NCBI GenBank assembly: GCA_905220665.1
Contig: CAJNAR010000164.1
Span: forward strand, 62,001-126,000
Direction: 5' to 3'
Source: Albugo candida
Lineage: Eukaryota; Oomycota; Peronosporomycetes; Albuginales; Albuginaceae
Length of the DNA: 64,000 nt
A program made the translations under genes and the position numbers. Shown here piece after piece: positions 1 to 11,300 of this stretch. The notes below the pieces were generated by a model. The model was not told the DNA's origin, made no database searches, and was given only the letters and a program-made list of their open reading frames with translations. Position 1 is the stretch's first letter. Every line of letters starts with the position of its first letter.

Positions 1-615
1 CACAAAATATCAGCTTTTCTGATTACCAAGGAATTTCCCTGGGGCATTTCAGAACTGAATGGTTGTTGATGTTTTTTGCTGATCATGTAGAGATGTTGTC
101 CAGTCGTTTTATGGATTTGATCGGATGCTTTCGGCCGCTGCATTGGTATAAGGTGAGAGGCCCAGTGCTGATCACTACAGAGCTTATCGTGTGCTGTTAA
201 GGCCTGGGTTCCACACCAAGCTGCCATATTTGTCACTACCTCGTGCTTATGCAGGACGTCGCCAACACCTATGTCCACCAATATCAATTTTCTCGTTGAA
301 ATGACTGAACATGGAAAAATTAATCTTCTCGTAGTTGTCTTCCACCTTTACGAGCGAAATTTTGTTACATTTGATATACTAGATTCTCTCACAGCTGCAC
401 GATTTTACAACGCATGCTAATTGATCGATCGAACGCAACAAATAATAAAAATATTCAAACGACTACCTCACGTACAAAGAAAGCATAGGAGTATCAATTG
501 AGTGGTTTGTAAAATCCACTAAGGATGGAAGTTAGTTCTGACTGAATGTTTGTATATGTTCGCTAAATCGACGAACTAGCACCGGAGTTAGACCATGCTT
601 GCTGGTTGTCATTTT
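1..615. other. Intergenic, no gene seen
   Basis: No open frame of useful length, no recognisable domain and no RNA gene is visible on either strand. It lies downstream of the first minus-strand gene and may include its 3' UTR or the edge of a gene outside the window. Confidence 0.5.
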
Positions 616-2404
616 CTAGCCAAACCATTTCTCATGGCAAAATGTCAAAATATGATGCCATACATTTGATGTCGCCCTGTTTGTCGAGAAATTCAAAGAA
701 CTTTTGGTGTCTATCGTATCAGTGATAGAGTATAGATTGCCATGAACTCCAATATCAATAGAGCTGATGAGCCATTCGGCAGTGGCACGAAAAATCGGAG
801 GAAAGAACGTGTGTGAATGAGCTGTCCAATGACGTCGAGCTTCAACAATTGCGAACGCAAGCGTTCCATGTTCTCCACTCAATTCAAGATCATCTCTGGA
901 CAAATTCCACCATCGACCATGAACAATTATTCCTCGGCCATTAGGATCAAGCTTTGCAACATACTGATATAAGCCCGTTTCGTTGTGCATTCGGAAAGGC
1001 TGACAATACTTTATTTTTTTCCGAGACCAGCGGCCATTTATTCTGTATGGTTCACCAAGATCTATCGCTTCTGTGCACGTTCCAGTTAACCGACCATCTT
1101 GGTAAAGTTGCATCTGAACCGTTTCCTGGTACTGAAAACCTTCCGAGTCAGCTGCAACCCCACGCATGATATAGCGTCCAGCAGTGAACACTTGAATTGC
1201 ATCCGAATCAATATTACTCGCTTCTGATGCGTCCTGTTCAGTGTTTGATGTCAATACCCAATTAAATTGGCCTCGTCCTCGCTGATACTCTCTATTTGTT
1301 GAGCTATCCTCGTCGATATTTTTCCACCATCCTGTAAGGCTTTTTCCGAGTGTCACTGGATCAGTACACAATTTTCCGTGGTAAATGAAAGTGCCTACTT
1401 GGTCCGTTATCGCAAACTTCATTACAAATTGTACTCGCTTTGGCTTCCATGTGCCACAGATAGTGCAGATCTAGCAATATAAACAATTAATCTAAAGTGA
1501 TCGTTCATTCGTCATTGTACAAAACCTGTGGATTACAGAGCTCGCAAGAAAAGCCATTTATTGTGCCGTCCGATAAAAATTCTATCCTGCCGAGGCACTC
1601 ATCGAATGTCTGTTGAATGTGACAAGTTTTGTTATCTAAAATTGAGTTTCGGGTTCGGCTGAAGCCCGTGCGCCCACGAGAAGAGCAACCAACAAAGCTA
1701 TATGATCCTGCTTGTATCTCAGAGTCTGGGATCACTGTACGTAACCAGAACTCTTTCTCAACAGCGGCTTTTCGATAAGTTCTAGTGCCACTCTCCAAAC
1801 AACTAATTATTTCGTCAGTCTTGATGCTTTTATCCAGAAAATTGTCGACCCGTCGCCAACTCCCGCAGTACGTGGCCAAGAGTTTTGGTTGCCAGCAGTG
1901 TGAAATCATCAGATCTGTTGGAGTAGCTCTAGGATGCGGGAGATTGACAGTACAAATTATAGATTTCTCTAATTTCTCAGCAGAAATCACAAAATGACAT
2001 CTAAACGTGTCATTACCAGTGTTTTCTTTCTTCGTCACTATCTCGGTCCCTTTCACATAGGCGTAAGGGTGTATACAATGCTGATCCCCAAGCAGAGCGC
2101 TTCTATAGTCCGATGCTAGTTTTAAACTTGTTTCCTTTGTGTGAGGGTCAGTGATTTGCGGCGCAGATTTTTCATTATTCCGTGCTCGTTTAGAAGGTTT
2201 ACCAGAGATTTGCAAAGGCTTGATCAACTCACGTAAGCCATAAATGCCACCACTAACCGATAGCGGGGCCTCTGTAGTCTCAACATTGTACTGTAACAAT
2301 AGGCGGCTACCCAAAGAAACCATGTATTCGGGTAATCCTACGACATCGAACGCCAGAATCCGCATTAGCTTTGAGCTCGCGCTGTGCAGTTTTGACCAAT
2401 CCAA
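616..2404 (-). CDS. Unknown protein with spliced double CxxC motif
   Basis: Two long minus-strand frames are best read as one gene of 577 residues: exon 1 is 1526-2404 and exon 2 is 616-1470, joined across a 55 bp GT-AG intron (1471-1525). Reading through instead stops after NPQVLYNDE. Splicing gives CELCNPQICTICGTW, two CxxC pairs seven residues apart that look like a small zinc-binding knuckle at about residues 287-297. The N-terminal half is polar with no clear domain. The C-terminal half has beta-type repeats of the form G-x-W (INGRWSRK, VHGRWWNL). No signal peptide or membrane segment is seen. The exon lengths sum to a multiple of three. It lies 56 bp downstream of NDOR1 on the same strand. 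I do not recognise the family; a zinc-binding role is inference from cysteine spacing only. Confidence 0.65.
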
Positions 2405-2460
2405 TCGAATGCTATTAAGCTGGCACGATGTTATACATTTTACTTCGTGTTGGCAAATGG

Positions 2461-4476
2461 TTACCAGCTCTCTACAATGTAGCGTTTAGTGCGCAACAAA
2501 TATTTCATCGTTTGCTCGGCTTCGGTCGGTGACATTCCCCCTTCCGACCGCAAAATTTTAATAAGGGTATCATAGACATCAGCCGGCATGCGTTTGGAAG
2601 AACCGGCAATTATACAAACACCTTCATTGATCAAGTGATCGTATACAGCACTTTTTTGCTCTGCTAAACGCGTTTGTACGTAAATTTTGTGAGTTTGGTC
2701 GCGGGAAAAAGCTGTATGAAGTTCCTGCAATGCTCCTGTTGAACGGTAGCCATGAAGCTCGTCGCGATACAAGTAATCTTTGTGCTCATGCCGACATCCA
2801 TAGAAGAGCCCAGCTTTTCCGATAGCACCGGAATTCTCGTTCCTTAGTTCAGTCGCAGTATTCATTTGATCGTGCAAGATTTGTCGCTCTTGTAAAATTG
2901 CACGTAGTGGAGCCAATCCAGTTCCCGGTCCAATAAGCATGACATTGCAATCTAAAGCTGGACATTTAATGCAGCCAGATTTGATCCAAAATACCATCTC
3001 TTGTCCAGGAGAGAGAGATCGAAGATACTTGGAACACACACCCACACGAAGTCGCTTATAGGGAGTCAATGTTTCCAATATCGCTACACATAGTTGAATC
3101 TAAATGCAGACACATAAGACAAATGAATTGCAGATCGATTTGCAGCTTTGACACTCACTTTGTCTGGATGCATTAGGTAAGAAGACGCGATTGAATACGA
3201 TCGTGGACGCTGTCTCGGGATCAAATGCAGCAACGTGTCCAAAGAAAGGCAGACACTCGGGAAATCTAGTAGCACTTCCACGTACGTTTTCTTCTCACGG
3301 ATACAATAATCGTAAAGTAAATCCGCGCCTTCGGGTGAAGCCAGTTCTACCAGTTTTTCTCGCTTCAAATAATGACAACAGGCATCAGACACTGCAAAAA
3401 AATAAGGTTCGACAAGAAGCACGGACCTCGTCGGATACTTTGGCATAATACGAAATCCTTGAAAAAAAACTACGACGAGGAGTGCCATTTATGTCTAAAT
3501 ATTTCTTGAAGAGATCATGCAGCGTGGAAAGAGCTGGCAATCTCAACAGATCTCTTGAGACGTTCTGACTTTCTTCCGGCTTTGTGTTTGCGAAAATTTT
3601 GATTAGGGACTTCGAACCTGACGGAAGATCAGTTGTCCTTGAAACGTACTCGATCAAGTCCGAAACACATTTTTCATCATTTTCGGGATATACCACCGCA
3701 ACCGATCCTGGCTGAAAGGAAAACAATCCATCGTTACAGATTATTTCAATGTGCCGAACGTCCTGTGTCCAATCTTCCGCAGTCAGTCGGTCATTACACG
3801 TCACTATGCCCCGACGTAATCCTTTTTCTGGATTGATTGTATCTTCAGGTGGGTCAAAAAAGTTCAAAGGATTTGCCGCTGAGTACAAAAATTCATTGTA
3901 CGGAAGAATTTCTAAAACAATCGCCGAATCCTCCAGGTGAATTGGATTCAGTGTGCATTGGGCTGGCCCAGGGATATCATCAATTCGATAGTAGGGTAAC
4001 AGATGTGGAATTACTTGTTTCCAGAATATCTCAAGCCATGGAATGAAAGCGCCAAAGTACCCTCTGGGATGCTGATCGTCGCCTAAACCACGCGGAAGCA
4101 AGTGTTCGGCTCCAAGCTGATGCAGACGAGCGTCTAATTTTCGAGCTACTGCATTGTATTTATCGTAACTTGAATCCCCGAGTCCAAATACAGCTACTTT
4201 AACACCATCCAGCCACCCGGAATCGAGTGATTTACGCAGTAGAAATTGCCACGCTTTCTTCATACTACCCGGCACTACTCCATCGCCAGTAGTAGCCACA
4301 CAAAAGACTGCAATTTTTACACGAGGTAGATTCTGACTGACATCAAAATCATCCAGTGATTGAACGGTACAATCTGGTATATTACGTGCAATTGCCATTT
4401 CCTGGATTAGTTCAGCCGCATCGATTGCGGTTCCGGTCTCACTGCCATACAGAATCACAAGTTTGTCATTTTTCAT
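2461..4476 (-). CDS. NDOR1: NADPH-dependent diflavin oxidoreductase 1
   Basis: Family of Tah18/NDOR1, the cytosolic FMN/FAD flavoprotein that passes electrons from NADPH to Dre2 in cytosolic iron-sulfur protein assembly. Exons 3439-4476, 3159-3362 and 2461-3099 (introns 76 and 59 bp) give 626 residues, close to the usual 600. The N-terminal flavodoxin domain shows LYGSETGTA (FMN phosphate loop) and FGLGDSSY. The FAD domain has NGTPRRSFF and RPRSYSIASS. The NADP domain has GPGTGLAPLR. The protein ends in a tryptophan, expected to stack on the flavin. The first intron placement (donor GTATCC, acceptor TTTGAAG) is the one that keeps the family alignment; shorter alternatives were considered. The start is 69 bp from the divergent RS-protein start. 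Confidence 0.93.
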
Positions 4477-4545
4477 TGTTTGTGATACTAGTATGATTTC
4501 CAGGTGTAATTACATGATTGATCAAGGCTGTCGAGTACGACACAA

Positions 4546-5333
4546 ATGACAGCAAACGTTCGTGATTGGCGGTAAGCAAACTTCAAGTGGGTTATCATCG
4601 CCGCATTTGATGATGACTACTTGTTCTATAGTGGGGTAGTACGAACCCGGGATGGTGGAGATGTCGTACTGCAGAAAATTGAAAAAAGTAAAGAAACAGA
4701 GCAGCAGAGAGACGTGCAACTTGAATATGTGAAAGACGAATTTGGACGAGATATTGCTGTACCAAACAACTTGAGCAAGGGGAAGGAGAGAAAAAAGAAA
4801 AAAACTGCGAAACGAAAAGACAAAAAGACAAAGAACACAGCCTTTTATGGAACACCACCTCCAGCGGATCCATTCCGCCCTGAGGTACGTCAGACGGTGA
4901 TGCCAGCTTCCGGATCACACCTAAGACTTTATGTAGTTGGATGAAAGCCGAGTCGGGAGACGGTGATATTTGCTCTTTTTATTTAGTAAGCTCTCACTTA
5001 TTGTACTATAGTAGCATCAAGGGACGTGAAGCTCTCTCCGAAGGAATTGGCCCCAGACATCGCAAAAGATGTCGGGAGGATCGCAGCAGAAGCCCTTCAT
5101 CCAGACGTCACTCAAGCCGACATAAAAAGTCATCTCATCGGTCATATAGTCCCGATTTGAGTCGTGGTCGATCACGAAGCAGATCTTCTCTATCTCACAA
5201 CAAAGGGAGTTGGGATCATAGCGGATTTGAAAACCAGAGTCCTAGTCCGGTCCGCGAAATAGACGAGTCTTACCGTCCGGAGCCAGAGCCATGGGTTTCG
5301 AGAGCGGGGGGAGTTTATATACCAAGAAAGTAA
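4546..5333 (+). CDS. RS-domain (splicing-type) protein
   Basis: Four exons (4546-4571, 4632-4884, 4937-4962, 5012-5333) with introns of 60, 52 and 49 bp encode 208 residues; two of the exons are only 26 bp. The start MTANVRDW is chosen because exon 1 splices in phase to RGVVRTRDGG. The N-terminal third contains QLEYVKDEFGRDI and a lysine-rich stretch. The middle has the short GTPPPADPFRPE segment. The C-terminal half is arginine/serine rich (SRSPSSRRHSSRHKKSS and SRGRSRSRS), followed by the conserved-looking end WVSRAGGVYIPRK. RS domains usually mediate contacts among spliceosome proteins in the nucleus. I do not recognise the exact family, so function is inferred from composition. Confidence 0.75.
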
Positions 5334-5373
5334 AAAAATTGTACTGTGCCGAAATGACGACATGGAAATCGGA

Positions 5374-5850
5374 TTAAAGCGAATTTGGCAGATGTGAGTC
5401 CTCTATCTTCAAGTTTTCATCCAGGTAGTTGGAGAGACTCTTTAATTGCTCTGAAATAAGTCTCACCTTTTCCTGAGTAATTTCCATATCCTTTTCAGCG
5501 CTGTAAGCGCTTCGTCCATACGCTCGATAATCAGATACAAGGTGTAACTGGTCTGCTAGCTCTCCATGAACCTCTTTGATAAGCTGTAGAAACTCTGTAG
5601 AGGATGTACTGAACGCTATTGAGGTGCTGTCTTCCCCAGTCCGCTGCGGTACAAGGTGATTTACAGCTGTAGCAGCAGTACGCAAAATAGACACGAGCTT
5701 CTATGGTCGATTTGTGGCATCATTCAGAGTATGCTATTGATAAATATATAAAATTACCTTCTCCGCTGCCTCCAGAGCTTGTAGAACGGTACCATAACGA
5801 GTTTCAGGTGCGACAGAGAGATAAACTTTTCCATCCAATTCCGAGTTCAT
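5374..5850 (-). CDS. MED11: Mediator of RNA polymerase II subunit 11
   Basis: Exons 5758-5850 and 5374-5700 around a 57 bp intron give 139 residues (human MED11 has 117). The start MNSELDGKVYLS lies in frame upstream of LQALEAAEK, which matches the first MED11 helix. The second helix pair EVHGELADQLHLVSDY and SAYSAEKDMEITQEKV matches the family pattern of VEAELSAQI followed by SSYSSRKD. MED11 pairs with MED22 in the Mediator head, which links activators to RNA polymerase II. The assignment rests on this helix pattern, as the family is poorly conserved. It is divergent from the kinesin gene, with 77 bp between start codons. Confidence 0.8.
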
Positions 5851-5927
5851 TTTGTCCTGTTATAACGAATCGCTTATTATATTATGACAAAAGGCTTTTG
5901 TGTCGTTTCGTGCTGCATTGAAAAAGG

Positions 5928-8900
5928 ATGGATCACACAGTGACAGTCGATTATACACGGCTTTTAGGGAATGCAAATGTCAAGGCAAGTAAATTAATTG
6001 CCAAGGAAATTATGTAATAGCTGTAACGATATCAGGTTTTCGTTCGAGCTCGTCCGTGCGCAGACGGTCAGACACCAGCAGAAGATATGTTCCAACGTAA
6101 TGGCGACTCAAATATTGTGATCAAAGTACGTTCATACCCAATATCACGACGCACACTTACAAGTTTTGTTTGAATCAACAGGATATCGATCGAATGCAGT
6201 ACGGGAATCACGCGTTCAGCTTTGACAAAGTTGCAGAATTGCTTGACATACACTTTTAAGAGTTGTTGAGGAGAGCGTTTTAGATCCATTGGACAGATAC
6301 GACGCAATTGGCATTTTTTGAAAGCGTTGTTGCGCTTGAGATTCTTTGTCGAAAACTCTCTTGTTGATGGGATGCTCTTAGACTAGCAAACATTTGGTCG
6401 ATTGCGTGTTGAAGGGTATCAACAGCTGCTGCTTTGCGTATGGGCAAACAGGCTCGGGGAAAACATACAGGTGCCTATTTTGTTGCTTCGATGTGGAGAT
6501 AGATTGCTGATGCAACGTACGTTGTAAGTATTTTTGGGGAGTCAGGCTCAAGGAGCGGTTTACTTCCACGCTCCATTGAATATTTATTTGCCAAACCACA
6601 AGCAAAGTCGGTGGTAAGCTTCATGATTGCAGATGTCTTTTAACTCATAGTATTGTGTCGGGAAGGAAGTGACACTGGCAGTTAGCTTTCTGGAGATTTA
6701 TTGTGATCGTGTGAGAGATCTCGCTAGAGAGTATGTGTGGCATAGTTGTCTTAATCGTCCTCGTCTTAGTCACAAGAATGATAGCTATTTGAAAAAGGCA
6801 CACAGACAAGTCTCTTATCAGAATTCTAGCACCACAGAGTGGTTTCTACGGCAGGTTAACTATCCAAACACAAAAAGTTTGTGGCAAATTTAATTTTCTG
6901 ACAATGATGGCAGATGAGAAGCTCTGGAGGCTCTATTGGGTACGTGTTACTTCTATCTGAGCCGTGAAGGCTCAAATGATTCTCTCAGACCGATTTTGAG
7001 TGGCAATAAAGACGATGATTACGATTATGAAAAAGGTATTTCTGTCATCATATAAGCAAGACAGCGCTTGACCGTATCATTACACGCAGCAAACTTCGAG
7101 ATCCATGAAGATGCAGAAGGAAACGTGTTTGTCAAAGATTTATCTATTGTGACTGTCACATCGCGGGAGGAAGTGAGAAACGATGCTTTCTTATCAAATT
7201 ATATAGACAGCCTTCATCTCTTACAGGTGGACGCTATTATTCAATCTGGTTTACGATTGCGAGCTACCTACGAAACGAAAATGAATGCAGTGTCCTCCCG
7301 ATCCCATACAGTCTTTACTCTACACATCTTCCAGCATTGTAGGGTGGCTTACGACTTTGCAATGCGGCAGTCGCTAAATTCTTTTACGAATTAGTGAAGG
7401 ACACTGAGGAGATCATTTACGGCATGCTGAATATGGTTGATCTCGCGGGGTACGTGATGCCGTCATACAATGACAGGAAGTAAGCGACCAAATTAGTTTC
7501 TAGTTCAGAACGGCTGAAGAAAAGTGAATCCGATGGGCAGAGGCTGAAAGAGGCTTTACATATAAATTCGAGCTTGAGTGCAGTTGGAAAGGTTGTAATG
7601 TCTCTGGACCCGGAAAGTGGATACAACTACATCCCGTATCGAGATTCAAAACTCACTCGACTGCTTCAGAATAGCATTGGTGCAATAAATAGCACGCTAT
7701 TGTTTGGGATTGAATTCATTGGGGCTTCTCGATAGGTGGGAATTCGATCACAATGCTGATCGCGACAATCCATCCGATGAGGGAGCATTACGAGGAGTGT
7801 CTAAGCACGCTCCAATTCGCAAATCGATGTCGTTCGGTTCAAAATCAAGTAAGTCTGTCAAATCTTAGGCAAATTTTGATGGAAACGTATGCGATCATCG
7901 AATGAATAGCCGCGGGTGAACCACATTAACAGCTCCATCGTTGATAAAGACCGCCGTATTCGTAAATTGAACGAAGAAATCACCTCTTTGCGACGAAAAA
8001 TTGACCAAATGCGAACAGAATCCAGCAGCCGTCTCCTGAAGGCTCTTCATGTGCTTGGCTTTGACGCTCAAGAAGTCACTGAAGCTGGTGAAATCAAATT
8101 TGCTGTGCGTATTGTTTTCTGTGAGCTTCAGTGCCAAGTCTTGCTGACAGAAACGTTACAGGATGGCTCGGTGTTGCATTCTGTATTTGACGACATAGAG
8201 AGAGGCAATGCGGACAATCAGAATGTCAAGTCGAAGGTGTTACTATCGAACACGCGTCGGGTAAATAGCATCATGCCGGGATTTCATCACAACGGTTTTG
8301 TCGCTGTTCTTTTGCACGTGCAGCACTTGTATCATATCACTCTTGTTCCATCAGATTTGGCAAAACGAAGCCAAGAACATTTGCAGGAAAAGTATGTCAA
8401 TGCGAAAAACAATTTCTCTGCCTTGATTGTACGTCCAAATACCAGAAAACGCTTTAAGACTTTGATTCCAACATGTTGCAAGTAGACGGAGACGACAAAG
8501 GAGAAAGAGAAACTGGGGAAAACAGTGTCAATGCAGAGATCACGCATCAAAGACTTGGAGTGTGTCATTGAACAAAAGCAAAAAGAATTCAGATACGCTT
8601 TGATGCACGAAAGGGCAACATCCCAAAAAGAAATGGCGCAAATTGTAGCCAACAATCAACAGCTCCTCAAGCAATCATCGCAGAACAAACACGTTGTTTA
8701 CGACTCACATCGAAATGATACAAAAAGAATCGATTACAGCGTCCAATTAACGGAGCAAATTGCAAGAATAGAAGCCTCCAAGCAATCTCAGATGGCTTTG
8801 CTCCAAGAACAGGTGATATCTGCTTGGTGACTGCCTCATCAGAATAATGATGTGCTCTTGGTGCATCAGTGCGATCAGCTTGTGAATAGCAAGAAAATCG

Positions 8901-9432
8901 AAGCGAAAACGTTGCAAAGTCAAATTCGCCAGCTTGAAACTACCCATTCCAGCGAGTTAGAGGTCTCGTTCGTGTGTGTGACTCATGACTTTTGAGATAC
9001 AGACGTCTGTGTAGATGATTCGGATAGACTGTAATGAGTTGTTTGACTATATCGAGAGGCTTGTTGGAGCGTTGCAGCGACTCAGGAGGTGAAGAATCTG
9101 GTCTCTAGCATTTATCGCCGGCTTACAATGTAACGTTGGCAGTGGAAAACTCGCAACTATCCCAAAAAATATTCTGACCGATGCCAACAAACTGCAGCAC
9201 ATCAAATCTTTGGTACTAGGAGCCGTGAATGATCGATTGCTGCACAAAATGAACCTTTTCTCTTTGTCAGGTTCTATTGCACAAGCACTCGACACGAAAA
9301 AAATGCTGGCTCAAAGCAAATTCCAAGGGTAATAATGCTGAAAGGCCATGTTCTGCTCCAGTAAGACGCGTAAGGCCACCAGGATTTACGTCTTCATTGC
9401 GTGGGCGTGTGCGCGACCAACTTGTTGATTGA
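5928..9432 (+). CDS. Kinesin-like motor protein, many small exons
   Basis: The region looks broken in single frames, but short introns of roughly 50-60 bp rebuild a complete motor. The early exons are 5928-5984, 6036-6125, 6182-6229, 6284-6328, 6382-6470, 6529-about 6610 and about 6666 onward. Motifs in order: NVKVFVRARP, HAFSFDK, DTTQLAFFESV, P-loop FAYGQTGSGKTY, GLLPRSIEYLF, VSFLEIYCDRVRDL, switch I region NAVSSRSHTVF, switch II VDLAGSERL, ALHINSSLSAVGKV, YIPYRDSKLTRLLQ and LSTLQFANRCRSV. A coiled-coil tail follows, ending RVRDQLVD. The first intron (5985-6035) has a GC donor in the context AAG/GCAAGT. Kinesins move along microtubules by ATP hydrolysis; the subfamily is not clear. Exons at 6725-7090 and 8940-9130 are not firmly resolved, so local decay there cannot be excluded. 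Confidence 0.85.
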
Positions 9433-9511
9433 AGAGACCCATGAAGGCTGACGACCACATTTTATGTCCTACTAAGAGTTGTGTGGATGATACCAAGGTC
9501 GACCTAAGCGA

Positions 9512-11162
9512 TTAACTCTTTAAAATCGTCAACATATCTTCGACTGATGTGATTTTATCAAGTGCTTTGTGGCGTGCTTCTCCACGGCTTTTTTCTTCTC
9601 GAAATATCTCTTCCACGTCTTTCCATGATACCACTCGATGGGAGGGAGTATGCTCCTGAATCAGTGACATTAGTGAGGATGAAGTTTCTTGAAGGATGAT
9701 TGGGTATCTATTTTCTTTGACATCTTCAGAAATGGATGATACTGTTTCTCGAGCATCCACAATGTTAGTGCCAATGATACCAGAAGCACCGCGTTTCACC
9801 CATCCAGAGCAGTACAGGCCTGGAACTGGAGTGTTTGTCTTGGTATCGACAATGCGACCTTCCGCATGCGATAACGTGCTCGTCTTGGGATTGTAAGGAA
9901 CATCGCCGAGAGGGAGCGGAAGATAGCCGATACTGCGAACCAGCAACCCGCAATGTACCTCATTGAAGACGCTCGTTCCGGACGCTTTCTGAGAGAATGA
10001 GTTTCCGTGAAGCCTTGTCTTTTCAATCAGTAAACTACAGAGACTTTCAAGTATTCAGCGGATTGGAATGGAGCGATAGAGCGTACATACCGATTCGATC
10101 CGTCTGGCTTTTGTGAAACTCTCACAGGTGAGCAAAGGAACTTGATGTGAATTTGACGAGGTGCTTTGCTAGCTTCGTCAAAGTTGGATGCAATTTTATC
10201 TACATAGAATGGCTATATCAGCTGTATACATTTGGCAGCGCGTAGACAATAGTACACATAAGATCGATAATTCTCTTCTTCGCTCGATCTTTCGCGATCT
10301 CCTCTTTAGAGCTATCTGTCATGCTTTCATCAAGATCCGCTGGATCAATGACACAGGAAACATCAGAGACTTTAGATAGCTCGCGTAATTCCTTGATAGT
10401 GAAAGCGGCTTGAGCAGCGCCACGTCGACCGACTATGTACACTTTATCTATTTGACTGAGTCGCAAGGCTTCCATAGCATGACTTGAGATATCTGTTCTT
10501 GCAAGTTCATCCAAAGGTTTCATAAGAATTCGAGCACAATCCAGTGCGACATTTCCTTGACCAATGATAACTGCTTGCTTTGTATCGAGATTTGGCCTCA
10601 GGTCTCGAAAGCTTGGGTGTCCATTATACCATCCAACAAATGATCTTGCTGAGAATACATTTGATACTTTATCCTCTCCAGGAATGCCCAGCTTTCTATC
10701 ACCCTCAGCGCCGTACGCTAATACGATGATGTTGTACAGCGACTGCAGCTGTGGAATGTAAATATCTTTTCCAACTCGTACGTTCCCATAGAATGTAAAT
10801 CGGTCGTCGTCAACAACATGCTCAAAATCATGAATCACCGATTTGATCTCGGGATGATCGGGAGCCACGCCGTAGCGCACCAGTCCTACTCGGTTCATAC
10901 ACGAAGTTATAACGACTCAATGATACGGTGCAAATAACGCACCATAAGGCACTGGAAGAGCCTCAATCATATCCAGTGAAATACTGTTCAGTGCTTTCAG
11001 CAAATATTTCGACGTGTAGAATCCTGCAGGACCTGATCCCACAACACACACACGAATTGCACGATCACTATCTATAGAAGATATTTTTCGATTGAAAAGA
11101 ACTGAAGTTTGCCGTACGCGTCGTGCGTAAAGAGTGCGATGAATAAATCCATGGAGCCGCAT
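9512..11162 (-). CDS. FDXR: Mitochondrial ferredoxin--NADP+ (adrenodoxin-type) reductase
   Basis: Four exons (10943-11162, 10256-10885, 10087-10199, 9512-10018; introns 57, 56 and 68 bp) sum to 489 residues, the usual size for adrenodoxin reductase/Arh1. An arginine-rich N-terminus (MRLHGFIHRTLYARRVRQ) looks like a mitochondrial presequence. The FAD-binding motif VVGSGPAGFYTSKYLL follows, then PVPYGLVRYGVAPDHPEIK (formed across intron 1), the NADP region IGQGNVALDCARIL with YIVGRRGAAQAAFT, and the end-domain GLLVRSIGYLPLPLGDVP and GWVKRGASGIIGTN. It passes NADPH electrons to mitochondrial ferredoxin for Fe-S cluster and heme-related synthesis. ATGs occur upstream, but the MRLHGF start gives the best presequence. 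Its start is 138 bp from the divergent myosin gene. Confidence 0.93.
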
Positions 11163-11300
11163 GACGATTGTTATTGTAATTCTCTGAATGTTGCTGGTTA
11201 GATTTGTAGCTAATTGAGATCTCACTGAATCTTTTTTACATCCTCCGTACCTCACCTGCAAATCAGTTGTGCTGCCCCCTTTTTCGTACGCGGAGAAAGA

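Noticed and set aside
3363..3438. 31-47 bp introns in NDOR1 ending at TTTTTTTGCAG
   Set aside because: They give stops or an over-long insertion between NGTPRRSFF and REKLVELASPEG; the 76 bp intron fits the family.
5928..9432. Kinesin pseudogene
   Set aside because: Frame breaks coincide with consensus donors and acceptors of the local intron size, and splicing restores every motor motif, so an intact gene is more likely.
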